Origin: Sphingobacterium prati | GTDB lineage: Bacteria > Bacteroidota > Bacteroidia > Sphingobacteriales > Sphingobacteriaceae | DNA: 64,000 nucleotides | Direction of reading: 5' to 3' | Assembly (NCBI RefSeq): GCF_013167215.1 | Contig: NZ_JABJWY010000034.1 | Coordinates: 744,001-808,000 of the forward strand | Shown here: piece by piece, positions 37,571 through 45,485 of the stretch | Layout of the letters: every line of letters starts with the position of its first letter | Position numbering within the stretch: the first letter of the stretch is position 1 | Made by a program: the position numbers and the translations under genes | The notes under the pieces: model-generated | The model's input: the letters and a program-made list of their open reading frames with translations, nothing else | Told to the model about the DNA's origin: nothing | Databases searched by the model: none

Positions 37571-37578
37571 CAAATTTA
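37571..37578 (-). promoter_or_regulatory. -7 promoter box of dinB
   Basis: Read leftward, TAAATTTG matches TAnnTTTG and ends 4 nt before the ATG at 37566. Confidence 0.55.
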
Positions 37579-37834
37579 CAAAAATTAGCAAGAATCACTA
37601 GAATCCGCAATGAAATACTAACATCATTAGTCCGTTAAGCCGATTATCAGGCAGTTAATATTTACGCCTATAAGCTTAACTTTTTCTACCTTATTTTTTC
37701 TTTGACTATAATTGGCCGAATTCTTGTGAATGATGAATTTATAAAGGCTGTGACAGAGCTCCAATATCAGTTGACAATAGTCTTGAACTTCCATATTGCT
37801 ACTTATTTTCCATAAAAATTAAAAAGCAATAGGA

Positions 37835-37842
37835 TATTTTTG
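37835..37842 (+). promoter_or_regulatory. -7 promoter box of the 134-residue membrane protein gene
   Basis: TATTTTTG fits TAnnTTTG and leaves a leader of about 55 nt before ATG 37904. No clear -33 element. Confidence 0.45.
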
Positions 37843-37903
37843 AGCAAACGCAAACTTGAATACGTGAAAAGAAACGATATAACAAACACTAGTGTAAAGA
37901 ATT

Positions 37904-38308
37904 ATGGAAAATTTACCGGAACAAAAACGGACTAAATCAGGCTTTAAGAAATTTGTATTTGTCCTATTACTCTTTTTGTTAGTAGGCTTTGGGTCTTATG
38001 TTTACTGGAAATACTATTATGTCTTTGGTGAAGGGGTAAAATCAGGCTATTTAAATTTTGCTGTTAAAAAAGGTAATATATTTAAGACGTACGAGGGTAA
38101 ACTCATCCAAGAAGGATTTGGTCGTGCCAAAACCGGTGGAATTGCCAGCAATCAATTTGAATTTTCTATTGAGGATGATTCGATATTTCGCCAACTGGAA
38201 CTGAATAGCGGTAAATATTTTGATCTTCGTTACAAAGAGTACCATGGGGCGCTGCCCTGGCGAGGCAATACAGTTTATGTAGTCGACAAAATCATTAACA
38301 TGAAATAA
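37904..38308 (+). CDS. Membrane-anchored protein, unknown function
   Basis: The 134 residues start with a basic cytoplasmic tail (ENLPEQKRTKSGFKK) and one membrane helix (about 18-36, LLLFLLVGFGSYVYW). A periplasmic domain follows, with GVKSGYLNFAVKKGNIFKTYEGKLIQEGF and SIFRQLELNSGKYFDLRYKEYHG, probably a small beta-barrel. I know similar Bacteroidota proteins only as hypothetical, sometimes mislabelled 6-phosphogluconate dehydrogenase; no such enzyme motif is present. It has its own promoter and a shared terminator. Function unknown. Confidence 0.72.
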   Translation: MENLPEQKRTKSGFKKFVFVLLLFLLVGFGSYVYWKYYYVFGEGVKSGYLNFAVKKGNIFKTYEGKLIQEGFGRAKTGGIASNQFEFSIEDDSIFRQLELNSGKYFDLRYKEYHGALPWRGNTVYVVDKIINMK

Positions 38309-38333
38309 ATAAAGGAGGGTATCCCCTCCTTTA
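38309..38333. terminator. Bidirectional terminator between convergent genes
   Basis: The stem ATAAAGGAGG / CCTCCTTTAT with a short loop fills exactly the space between the two stop codons. Confidence 0.8.
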
Positions 38334-39287
38334 TTATGCGGAAAGCACATCTCGGACCGTTAACTGTTCTTCAAAATAACTTTTAAGTATTGTACCGTCG
38401 CCATGCAATGTCCAGACTTCCCGCGGCGCTACCATTTTTATATAATGAAGGATATCATTCCAGTCTACATGGTCTGATATATACAATTCGATATCATTCT
38501 GAGCTTGTAGCCGCTTCCATCCAGAAGCAAATGCCCGCAATACTTTTGTCGCTCTAAAATAACTCTTGAAGGTCATGGGCGGCACCAGGTAAACCTTATT
38601 CTGCTCTCCCTGTTTCATTTCCCTGCGGTTGTAAGGCTCATAACTCATTTTTTTAAGTCCATGTTCATCATACAACCGATGGTAAGGTAATATTCCGCTG
38701 TGTACCAGCACCCTTCTTTCTGGGCAATACCTATTGATCAGATCGGTCACCCGTTGTGCTTTACCCAGTACATAAGTTCCCAACAGGATATTGCTCGCAT
38801 GTCCCTCCAGTTTCTTGATCTCAGCAATAGGATCGGGATGGATGATCTCGGGGTTTGCGAATGTACTCTCGGTGATCAACACATCGGCCTGCTGCACTTC
38901 GATGGCTTCACAGGTCTCATCAGGCTGTAACTTATAGTCGCCCGTATATAAATATCGTACACCTTTATATTCCATTAAGATCTGCGCCGAACCCAATATA
39001 TGGCCAGCTGGTAAAAAAGTGATTTCGATCATACCTATTTTAAAGGAGCTATTAAATAATTTTATCTGATAGGAATCCTTACGGTTTTGCTTATAGCGGT
39101 AATTCATAAACAACGCAGTCCCATTGGTACAATAGACATAATCATGCCCCGAGCTGGCGTGGTCACCGTGGGCATGAGATACCACATTATGTGCTACGGG
39201 ACCACCCGCATCGATAAAAAAGTCGCCATAACGGCAATAATACCCTTCCGGTTTTCTGACCAAAAAGTCAGACAATATGATAGACAT
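38334..39287 (-). CDS. MBL-fold nuclease (mRNA-processing exonuclease-like / ligase-associated DNA exonuclease family)
   Basis: A 317-residue metallo-beta-lactamase-fold hydrolase. The metal site is seen in SHAHGDHASSG, PAGHILGSAQI and YTGDYKLQ, and the beta-CASP-like ending is ISDHVDW with TLHGDG. This matches the group annotated as ligase-associated DNA exonuclease or YSH1-type processing enzymes. In other genomes the gene often accompanies an ATP-dependent DNA ligase; here none is present. Instead it follows coaE, with 4 bp between them, so it is probably part of the ybbR-coaE unit. DNA or RNA substrate is undecided. Confidence 0.85.
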   Translation of the reverse strand: MSIILSDFLVRKPEGYYCRYGDFFIDAGGPVAHNVVSHAHGDHASSGHDYVYCTNGTALFMNYRYKQNRKDSYQIKLFNSSFKIGMIEITFLPAGHILGSAQILMEYKGVRYLYTGDYKLQPDETCEAIEVQQADVLITESTFANPEIIHPDPIAEIKKLEGHASNILLGTYVLGKAQRVTDLINRYCPERRVLVHSGILPYHRLYDEHGLKKMSYEPYNRREMKQGEQNKVYLVPPMTFKSYFRATKVLRAFASGWKRLQAQNDIELYISDHVDWNDILHYIKMVAPREVWTLHGDGTILKSYFEEQLTVRDVLSA

Positions 39288-39291
39288 ATAC

Positions 39292-39873
39292 TTATTTTAG
39301 AAATTTTTGATGCAATGTCCATACCTGCGGTAGTAGTGGAGTGATTCCATCGTTAATGATGACGAAGTCCGCGAGCTGCAATTTTTCCTCGTCAGACAAT
39401 TGTTTGCTGATACGTTCCCGTACCTGTTGTTCGGTGACGCTATCCCGCTTAATGACGCGCTGTATACGAACATCCATTGGGGCTGTAACCAATATGGTAT
39501 AATCCAGTTCTTTGTAGGAGCCACTTTCGAAAAGTAGCGCGGCTTCTTTTAGCGAATATCGTGATGTTTGCCGCTCGGCCCAATCTTTAGCTTCCTGAAT
39601 GACAATCGGGTGTACAATACCGTTTAATAATTCCAGTTTTTCCTTGTCCGAAAAAACGATAGTTGCCAGGAATGTCCTGTCCAATTTACCATCCTTGTAA
39701 GTTGCCTCGCCAAACAGCTCGATTAACTGTTTTTTGATCCGTGTATCGGAATTCATCAACCTTTTGGCTTCTTCATCCGCGTTATAGACAGGCACCCCCA
39801 AGGCTTCAAAAAGCTTAGCAAGAAATGTTTTTCCGGAACCGATCCCGCCTGTTATTCCTATTTTCAAACCCAT
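39292..39873 (-). CDS. coaE: Dephospho-CoA kinase
   Basis: The enzyme phosphorylates dephospho-CoA on the ribose 3'-OH, the last step of coenzyme A synthesis. MGLKIGITGGIGSGKT carries the P-loop (GGIGSGKT). VYNADEEAKRLM holds the catalytic/substrate Asp, and LLFESGSYKELDYTILVTAP and DEEKLQLADFVIINDG are further signatures. From ATG 39873 it has 193 residues, the usual size; starting at 39921 would overlap the ybbR gene and add a leader without similarity. It starts 7 bp after the YbbR-like gene. Confidence 0.94.
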   Translation of the reverse strand: MGLKIGITGGIGSGKTFLAKLFEALGVPVYNADEEAKRLMNSDTRIKKQLIELFGEATYKDGKLDRTFLATIVFSDKEKLELLNGIVHPIVIQEAKDWAERQTSRYSLKEAALLFESGSYKELDYTILVTAPMDVRIQRVIKRDSVTEQQVRERISKQLSDEEKLQLADFVIINDGITPLLPQVWTLHQKFLK

Positions 39874-39880
39874 TTTATCC

Positions 39881-40831
39881 CTATTTTCGTACAAAGAAGT
39901 CCACATTTTGCGGCACAACACTGATAATCTTACAATAATCCGGCACCTTAGTCAACAGGATCGGCAAATATTGTACTTCGTTTTTTTCCCAGTCTGCCAA
40001 GTCTACCACAGCCTCAAAATCGCGGGATGTATAATTATTATAATCTTTAACCGACATCAGTACAGTAATCACCACTTTACTTGGGCTGGGTCTAACGGAG
40101 CTATAACGTTGTCCATTTTCAACTTTCACAGGTAGTTCAATAAGTTTCTCGGTCAATTCGCCTACCGGCATCAATACTTCCACAGAAGTAGGATATACGT
40201 TGATGTTTCCTTTTTGGTTACGGGCAAGATTGGCCACAGTGCGTACATCAGTCTCCACCTCTTTCCCGCGAACAGTATCTGTTTCCCAATATTCTATCGT
40301 GGAAACATCCTCGTATGGCCCTGTAATGGTCACATATGCAGGTGTCACCTTGGTGTCTGCGATAAAACCATAACCCTTTTTGAACAAGATATTGGACAAT
40401 GGTTTTACAGGAACCTTGCGCTGTGTTTGTTTTGAGAAATCGAAAAACAAGGTATCCGGACTCACAGAAACGACACGTTGTTCATGCGGAAATTGACGGT
40501 TAATAAATCCCAATTGATTGGAAAAGACAATCCAATCTTTTGTTTTCAGTGAACTGAGATCGACCTGCACTTTTGGTGTTTCTAAGGCGGCCTTAGAAAA
40601 CAGGAACTGCCAGCCCGTCATCTCGAGCTTTACTTTGACGGTATCGGATTGTTGTGGGTGAAAAGCACGTTTTTCCGGCAAATTGACATATTCTATCGCC
40701 GCCTTAACAGACACCGTATATTGATTGGAAATTGAAAACAGTAACCAAGCGAGCAACGAAATTCCAACACAGCGCACAAAGATATTGATCTTGCGTCGTT
40801 GGGTCTTATTTAGTCGAACTGCGTTTGCCAT
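39881..40831 (-). CDS. YbbR-like domain protein
   Basis: This 316-residue protein has an N-terminal basic stretch, one membrane helix (about 17-36, FVRCVGISLLAWLLFSISN) and an extracytoplasmic region of repeated YbbR-like beta modules. These include RKVPVKPLS..KKGYGF..PAYVTITGPYEDVSTI and LIELPVKVENG. In Firmicutes the related CdaR regulates the diadenylate cyclase CdaA. Bacteroidota place the gene beside coaE, as here, so its role may differ. No cyclase is in the window. A -7 box 4 nt before ATG marks this as the first gene of the ybbR-coaE-nuclease unit. Confidence 0.85.
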   Translation of the reverse strand: MANAVRLNKTQRRKINIFVRCVGISLLAWLLFSISNQYTVSVKAAIEYVNLPEKRAFHPQQSDTVKVKLEMTGWQFLFSKAALETPKVQVDLSSLKTKDWIVFSNQLGFINRQFPHEQRVVSVSPDTLFFDFSKQTQRKVPVKPLSNILFKKGYGFIADTKVTPAYVTITGPYEDVSTIEYWETDTVRGKEVETDVRTVANLARNQKGNINVYPTSVEVLMPVGELTEKLIELPVKVENGQRYSSVRPSPSKVVITVLMSVKDYNNYTSRDFEAVVDLADWEKNEVQYLPILLTKVPDYCKIISVVPQNVDFFVRK

Positions 40832-40835
40832 GCTA

Positions 40836-40843
40836 CAAACTTA
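40836..40843 (-). promoter_or_regulatory. -7 promoter box of ybbR-coaE
   Basis: Read leftward, TAAGTTTG matches TAnnTTTG and ends 4 nt before the ATG at 40831. Confidence 0.55.
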
Positions 40844-41013
40844 ATCAATTTGCGTAAAAATAAGTTCAAAAGGAATTAAAAATCCATATTGCGCTACCTT
40901 ATAATAGCGACCATAGCTGTTCAAAATTTATAGACCATTTGACACAGTAGGACAAAAACAATCGGATTTAATAGAAACAAATGGGATCGTCATACGATAA
41001 ACTAATTTAACGA

Positions 41014-41290
41014 TCATTCAGATCCGCTCCGATACTGGCTAAAGACAAGATGTTCCTTCCCATTGATCTTCAGTAATGCACCTTCCTTCATCGGCTGTAT
41101 TTCGTCACGAACGTCCATGACGTCACGATAAGAATGATCAGCAATCAGTATCCTTTTATATAGTCTCGTATAAGAAAAATGTTCCTTAAACAATTCGATA
41201 TATAATGGACTTAGCCCTACAAAAGGCTCATCAAGAGTAACAGATCAATTCCACTTCGATTGACAATTCAACACATTTTTTAAAAAATAT
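41014..41290 (-). pseudogene. Relic of an ABC-transporter ATPase (C-terminal fragment, frameshifted)
   Basis: Translating the minus strand from about 41240 down to the TGA at 41014 gives LDEPFVGLSPLYIELFKEHF, then KRILIADHSYRDVMDV and a short tail. This is the Walker B, D-loop and H-loop end of an ABC ATPase of the small Bacteroidota type. Immediately upstream, in another frame, VELSIEVELI recalls the signature-helix region. A one-base loss before the Walker B Asp, and apparent loss of the GG of the signature, break the gene. Walker A and the Q-loop are not found. The extent to the right is approximate. It lies between ybbR and the DUF6266 gene, in a 756-bp stretch without intact genes. Confidence 0.65.
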
Positions 41291-41407
41291 TGACCATAAA
41301 TGATGTGAATCTAAAAAATACAGCTACTTCTACAACACAGGAATGAGTGCTTCTTCTCCACAGTGCGCGGAACAAAACTCTAATTAATTCATACCAACTC
41401 TTCTATT

Positions 41408-41462
41408 AACAGGGATATTATAGGGGGTTAACAGGGGTATAACAAGGGTATAATTGGGATAA
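41408..41462. repeat. 11-bp tandem repeat upstream of the DUF6266 gene
   Basis: Units AACAGGGGTAT (41430-41440) and AACAAGGGTAT (41441-41451) are adjacent. They are followed by the diverged AATTGGGATAA and preceded, after an 11-bp gap, by AACAGGGATAT (41408-41418). The spacing is close to one helical turn. A further inverted copy TAACAAGG / CCTTGTTA overlaps the block and reaches about 41484. Confidence 0.6.
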
Positions 41463-41587
41463 ATCCCTGCTATTACCTTGTTATTACTTTGTAAAAGTAG
41501 TGTTACTTCGATTTTAACTAAGAATTTGGTATTATATTGGTAATAAGTTAGATACCAGCAATTATAAACCAATAGAAAGAAACGACT

Positions 41588-42223
41588 ATGGCAATTTTAC
41601 AAAATGGCCCCAATGGCCCTATAACCGGAAAATTCGGTTCTGTCAGTGCTTATATATTGAATGGCCAAAATATTGTACGCGGCCCTAAAAGAAAACGTAC
41701 ATCCCCGCCCAGTGAAGCAGAACTCCTCAACAGAAAAAAGCAAAAAGTTGCCGGGCGATTTGCCGGAGACAATCGGCCGATACTAGACTTTGGTTACAAG
41801 TTTTTGGCAGAAAAAGGAAGCCGCATAGGAGCGTTCCAACTGGCTCAGCGCCATATTTTTAAGGAAGCTATGGAACTGGATTCGGATAATAATCCTTTCA
41901 TTAACCCTGAAAAGCTAGTTGTATTTACAGGACAGCTCAGGCCATTATCCAACTGTCAGGTTAGCCTCCACGGTAGTGTAATCGATCTCAAATGGACACC
42001 TGATGCGCAATATGAGCGGAGCTTCTACAAAATCAATCTGGCATTGATTGGTTTATATGGTGAATCTCATTTGAAAACTTCCATTGCAGAGGTAAATCAG
42101 GGTAGCTGTTCATTACAATTTGATGAAATAAGCACAAAAAATTGTGATTATCATGTTTACGTCTGCATATGGGATACTCTGAATGGCGGCTTTTCAAATT
42201 CCGCTTACTGTGGAGTTATATGA
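41588..42223 (+). CDS. DUF6266-family protein
   Basis: This 211-residue protein begins MAILQNGPNGPITGKFGSVSAYILNGQNIVRG, the conserved glycine-rich N-terminus of DUF6266. That family is found, often in several copies, in Sphingobacterium and Pedobacter. A lysine/arginine-rich segment (RGPKRKRTSPPSEAELLNRKK) and a C-terminal beta-sandwich-like region with two cysteines (NCQVSL, NCDYHVYVCIWD) follow. There is no signal peptide or membrane helix. Function is unknown. It is the only rightward gene within a leftward block of conserved housekeeping genes and has an unusual repeat-rich upstream region, suggesting a later insertion. Confidence 0.8.
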   Translation: MAILQNGPNGPITGKFGSVSAYILNGQNIVRGPKRKRTSPPSEAELLNRKKQKVAGRFAGDNRPILDFGYKFLAEKGSRIGAFQLAQRHIFKEAMELDSDNNPFINPEKLVVFTGQLRPLSNCQVSLHGSVIDLKWTPDAQYERSFYKINLALIGLYGESHLKTSIAEVNQGSCSLQFDEISTKNCDYHVYVCIWDTLNGGFSNSAYCGVI

Positions 42224-42341
42224 GTAGAATGTCTAATAAGTAGAATGTCCAAGGCTGACTACAAACGAAGGATAGCATAGAGGCCCCCGTACAACGGTAG
42301 AATAGAATAGAGCTACAATCGAAAAAAATGCATTAAATAAT

Positions 42342-42371
42342 AAAGCCAGCCCATTTTTGAAGGCTGGCTTT
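42342..42371. terminator. Bidirectional terminator between DUF6266 gene and yajC
   Basis: The 10-bp stem AAAGCCAGCC / GGCTGGCTTT with a 10-nt loop and T-rich flanks on both strands lies between two convergent genes. Confidence 0.88.
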
Positions 42372-42392
42372 CATTTTTCTCAAGAAAAAAGC

Positions 42393-42713
42393 TTATGAAG
42401 CACTCTTCTCTGTTGCGTTTGCAGCTTTTGAAGCATCCAAAGCAATTGCGGACTTGTCAAAACGAATTCTTACGCCTGAACCAACGTCTACTAAAAAAGT
42501 AGCATCAGATACCTCTACGATACGCCCGTGGATACCGGCTGTCGTAACGACTTTAGAGTTGACACCCAATTCTTCAATATATTTCTTATGATCTTTTTGC
42601 TTCTTCATCTGCGGTCTGATCATGAAGAAATAAAATACCACAATGATTAAAACCATTGGTAAAAAACTCATCATACTACTCCCACCGGCTGCTTGTAATA
42701 ATACTGTATTCAT
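42393..42713 (-). CDS. yajC: Preprotein translocase accessory subunit YajC
   Basis: A 106-residue single-span inner-membrane protein associated with SecDF and the Sec translocon. The hydrophobic helix (about 17-33) is followed by the YajC signature FYFFMIRPQMKKQKDHKKYIEEL. A small beta domain VVTTAGIHGRIVEVSDATFLVDV comes next, then an Ala/Ser-rich tail. It lies 26 bp after the DUF1573 gene, in the nusB-DUF1573-yajC order common in Bacteroidota. SecDF itself is not in the window. Confidence 0.95.
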   Translation of the reverse strand: MNTVLLQAAGGSSMMSFLPMVLIIVVFYFFMIRPQMKKQKDHKKYIEELGVNSKVVTTAGIHGRIVEVSDATFLVDVGSGVRIRFDKSAIALDASKAANATEKSAS

Positions 42714-42739
42714 CTGTTATTATATCGTTTAATAATGTG

Positions 42740-43201
42740 TTATTTTGCTAATACTTCACCCTTTAGCTGGACGGTTGTCAGCCCATTTGAAGCATTTGAC
42801 TGAATCGTAATAATCTTTTGCTGCTTACCAACCTGCCCTTCACTGTTGAAAGTAACATGGATATCCGATGTTCCTCCCGGTAAGATAGGGCTTTTTGAAA
42901 ACTCTGGCTGCGTACAGCCACAAGATGCCGTCACTTTGGATAAGATAACTGGCGCATCACCAGTGTTCTTCAATACAAAAGTGTGCTTCACCTGTGCACC
43001 TTCTTTGATCTGTCCAAAATCAAATGCCGACTCTGCAAATTCTACTTTACCCAGTTGCGCCGCAGCTTTAGAAAGACTATCTGCCGCTACGGTTTCAGTC
43101 CCTGTCTTAGCAACCTCAACTTTTCCGTTTTGGGAATTTCCACAAGAAAAGAAAAGTAGCGATGCCAAAGCTAAAACTGAATATTTACTAAAGTTTTTCA
43201 T
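42740..43201 (-). CDS. DUF1573 lipoprotein
   Basis: The 153-residue precursor has a signal sequence with lipobox LLFFSCGNS, so Cys20 should be acylated. After a Ser/Ala-rich linker comes one DUF1573 (HYDIN/ASH-like immunoglobulin) domain: FDFGQIKEGAQVKHTFVLKNTGDAPVIL, the conserved TASCGCTQPEF and LPGGTSDIHVTFN. The domain is very common in Bacteroidota envelopes, but its function is unknown. The gene lies between nusB (14-bp gap) and yajC (26-bp gap), and this order suggests a link with export. Confidence 0.9.
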   Translation of the reverse strand: MKNFSKYSVLALASLLFFSCGNSQNGKVEVAKTGTETVAADSLSKAAAQLGKVEFAESAFDFGQIKEGAQVKHTFVLKNTGDAPVILSKVTASCGCTQPEFSKSPILPGGTSDIHVTFNSEGQVGKQQKIITIQSNASNGLTTVQLKGEVLAK

Positions 43202-43215
43202 TTGTTTATTGCTCT

Positions 43216-44163
43216 TTAATCCCTTAAACCTCGACCTGCCTTCTGGATTCTTCCTTGTTGGTTCAGATCGCTTAATATTTTATCTAAGATACCATTAATA
43301 AATGTATTACTTTTTAATGTACTGAATACCTTAGAGATTTCAATATACTCATTTATTGTCACTTTCACAGGAATCGATGGAAAATTAACCAATTCGCATA
43401 TTGCCAATCGCATCAATAAAGTATCCATCAAAGCAATACGATCTGATTCCCAGTTTTTTGTTTTATCAGAAATTAGCTTCTGATATTCATTTGTATTGCG
43501 AATTGTCTTGCCCAACAACGCGATCACATAATCACTATCGTCATTCCAGTTTTGGGTTATTTCAGCAAGTTTATTTTTACGCGGATCTTCTGAACTGAAG
43601 TTCTTAAAAGTCTTTGCGATCAATGCCTGTAACACTTCCTTATCTACTGGCCAGTTGATAAATTTCTCCTCAAAAACCTGCTCAATAACAGGTGATTTCA
43701 GAATGATCTTTTTAAAGATATGTTTAATGATATCCTTTTCCGTACCAATCGAACGATCTTCTTGCTGTAAATATTCCAAATATGCTTCAGAATCCTTCAA
43801 TTGCAAAAATACTGTACGCACGATTTCCGGATCAAAGCTCCATGAAATTTTATATTTTTTGACTCCCTCAGCATATTGCGGATTTTGTCTTAATGACTCA
43901 ATAAAAGTATTTGTACTTAACTTGGTCGTTAAAGACAAGTCTTTTTCAGTTGGCAAAAATTTGTTGGCTCTGCCTTCTGCGTCTATCAATACATAATCGG
44001 ATACCTCATCCAATAGATTCAGTGTCCAGATATACATCTCGTAGACCTCATCCACATTTTTTAATAGTGCTTTTTCAAATGTTTTGATGTCTTTGTCTTC
44101 TGTAAGACTGTACGCATAAAGCGTTTGCACTACTTTTACCCTCAGGTGTCTCCTGTTTAACAT
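43216..44163 (-). CDS. nusB: Transcription antitermination factor NusB, long form
   Basis: NusB joins NusE on boxA RNA to prevent premature termination of rRNA transcription. The 315 residues are about twice the length of E. coli NusB. The start LNRRHLRVKVVQTLYAYSL is the conserved first helix, and the C-terminal part IALMDTLLMRLAICELVNFPSIPVKVTINEYIEISK, followed by FINGILDKIL, is the canonical end of the fold. The long helical insertion between them is normal for Bacteroidota. The gene heads a unit with DUF1573 and yajC. Confidence 0.9.
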   Translation of the reverse strand: MLNRRHLRVKVVQTLYAYSLTEDKDIKTFEKALLKNVDEVYEMYIWTLNLLDEVSDYVLIDAEGRANKFLPTEKDLSLTTKLSTNTFIESLRQNPQYAEGVKKYKISWSFDPEIVRTVFLQLKDSEAYLEYLQQEDRSIGTEKDIIKHIFKKIILKSPVIEQVFEEKFINWPVDKEVLQALIAKTFKNFSSEDPRKNKLAEITQNWNDDSDYVIALLGKTIRNTNEYQKLISDKTKNWESDRIALMDTLLMRLAICELVNFPSIPVKVTINEYIEISKVFSTLKSNTFINGILDKILSDLNQQGRIQKAGRGLRD

Positions 44164-44224
44164 AGTAATTTTAAAGAACGATTTTTTTATAAACTAATAA
44201 ATAAGAACGATTTTGGAAAGAAGA

Positions 44225-45304
44225 CTATCTTTTGATTTTTTTAATATCTTGGATACGTTTCTCCGCTATGCGATTGGCCGCTTCAAAAGTAGAGATATTC
44301 TCTTCTTTTGATTTTTTCAATACGTCTCTAGTCGCATTATATATATTTTTGATCACAAATTCTGTGTGATCTACCCCATAATTCTGAATTTCTGAATAAC
44401 AACTAATCAATGCCCCTGCATTGATCAAATAGTCCGGCGCATATAATATACCTCTTTCGTGAAGGATGGTACTTGTCATTACTTCATCTTTCAATTGGTT
44501 ATTTGCCGAGCCTGCAATAATTTTACATTGCATTTTTTGCGCCGATTCGGGGTTTACCGTACCGCCCAATGCACAAGGAGAATAGACATCAAACTCATGA
44601 TCGAATACTTCATTGTATGGGATCGGCTCAGCTTTGTATTTCGCTGCCACCTTAAGCATTTTCTCTTCTGTGATGTCGCTCACATATACACGTGCATTTT
44701 CCTCACGTAACATAGCGATCAATCGCTCTCCGACACTACCTACCCCGTGTACAATAACTTTTTTACCTGCTACACTCTCCGATCCATACAACTCCTTCAA
44801 ACAGGCTTTAATACCGAAATAGACACCTTGGGCTGCAAAAATTGATGTATCTCCAACCCCACTGCCATGAATCGCTTTGGGCAAACCAGCAACATGTTCT
44901 GTCTCTGTATAAATATATTCTAAATCACGTTGTGTAGTTCCTACGTCCAATGAAGCAATAAAGTTACCATTCAATCCTTCAATAAACTGGCCCAAACGAC
45001 GCAATAAAACCTCAGATTTGTCCAAACGGCTATTTCCGATAATAACGGCACTTCCGCCACCCAAATTTAATCCAGTAATGGCAGATTTATAGGTAATAGC
45101 CTTGGATAAACGTAAAGCATCCTCAATAGCTTCTTCTGTCGTTTCGTATGGTAACATACGAACCCCTCCTATTGCCGGCCCCAAAGTGGTGTCGTGGATC
45201 GCAACAATAGCTTTTAAGCCCACTAATTCATCATTACAGAAAAATAAGTTTTGATGACCAGACTGGCTCATCAATTCAAAAATAGAATTTTGAGATGTTG
45301 ACAT
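44225..45304 (-). CDS. Leucine/glutamate-type amino acid dehydrogenase family, altered active site
   Basis: A 359-residue protein of the Glu/Leu/Phe/Val dehydrogenase family, which oxidatively deaminates an amino acid with NAD+. The N-terminal catalytic domain shows GPAIGGVRM, TYKSAITGLNLGGGSAV and ASLDVGTT; the Rossmann domain has VHGVGSVGERL. Lys73 and Asp120 correspond to LeuDH K68 and D115. The second essential lysine (LeuDH K80, in GGGK) is Ser85 here, confirmed in the DNA as AGT. Activity is therefore doubtful or altered. It has its own promoter and lies upstream of nusB on the same strand, 61 bp away. Confidence 0.85.
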   Translation of the reverse strand: MSTSQNSIFELMSQSGHQNLFFCNDELVGLKAIVAIHDTTLGPAIGGVRMLPYETTEEAIEDALRLSKAITYKSAITGLNLGGGSAVIIGNSRLDKSEVLLRRLGQFIEGLNGNFIASLDVGTTQRDLEYIYTETEHVAGLPKAIHGSGVGDTSIFAAQGVYFGIKACLKELYGSESVAGKKVIVHGVGSVGERLIAMLREENARVYVSDITEEKMLKVAAKYKAEPIPYNEVFDHEFDVYSPCALGGTVNPESAQKMQCKIIAGSANNQLKDEVMTSTILHERGILYAPDYLINAGALISCYSEIQNYGVDHTEFVIKNIYNATRDVLKKSKEENISTFEAANRIAEKRIQDIKKIKR

Positions 45305-45350
45305 AAAATGTACTACTCTAATTTGTTTTAATTTTTTAAGGTACTTGTTG

Positions 45351-45358
45351 CAAAAGTA
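45351..45358 (-). promoter_or_regulatory. -7 promoter box of the dehydrogenase gene
   Basis: Read leftward, TACTTTTG fits TAnnTTTG and is followed by CA, a common extension in this phylum. It leaves a leader of about 42 nt. Confidence 0.6.
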
Positions 45359-45467
45359 GGAAAATTATTCGTTGTGCATAATATCTTTTTTTATCCAAGA
45401 CTTAACATTTGATTTCCGAATGACAGTAATTTCATCGAAATATAAAAGCATTTTGCTGAATTAGTTC

Positions 45468-45475
45468 TATTTTTG
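45468..45475 (+). promoter_or_regulatory. -7 promoter box of the ABC exporter gene
   Basis: TATTTTTG fits TAnnTTTG and ends 10 nt before ATG 45486. TTTTGCTGAA (45451-45460) precedes it by 7 bp, as at the gene starting at 19566. Confidence 0.6.
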
Positions 45476-45485
45476 TATCCATAAT

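Larger units (their letters stand above)
37567..37903. other. Divergent intergenic region, no certain gene
   Basis: This 337-bp region holds the dinB promoter box (37571-37578) and a -7 box for the rightward gene (37835-37842). A short open stretch near 37730-37820 (GTG start, about 30 codons) has no recognisable content and is not called. Confidence 0.45.

Noticed and set aside
40832-41587. CRISPR-like reading of the repeats upstream of DUF6266
   Set aside because: Units are 11 bp and directly adjacent, without unique spacers or cas genes.
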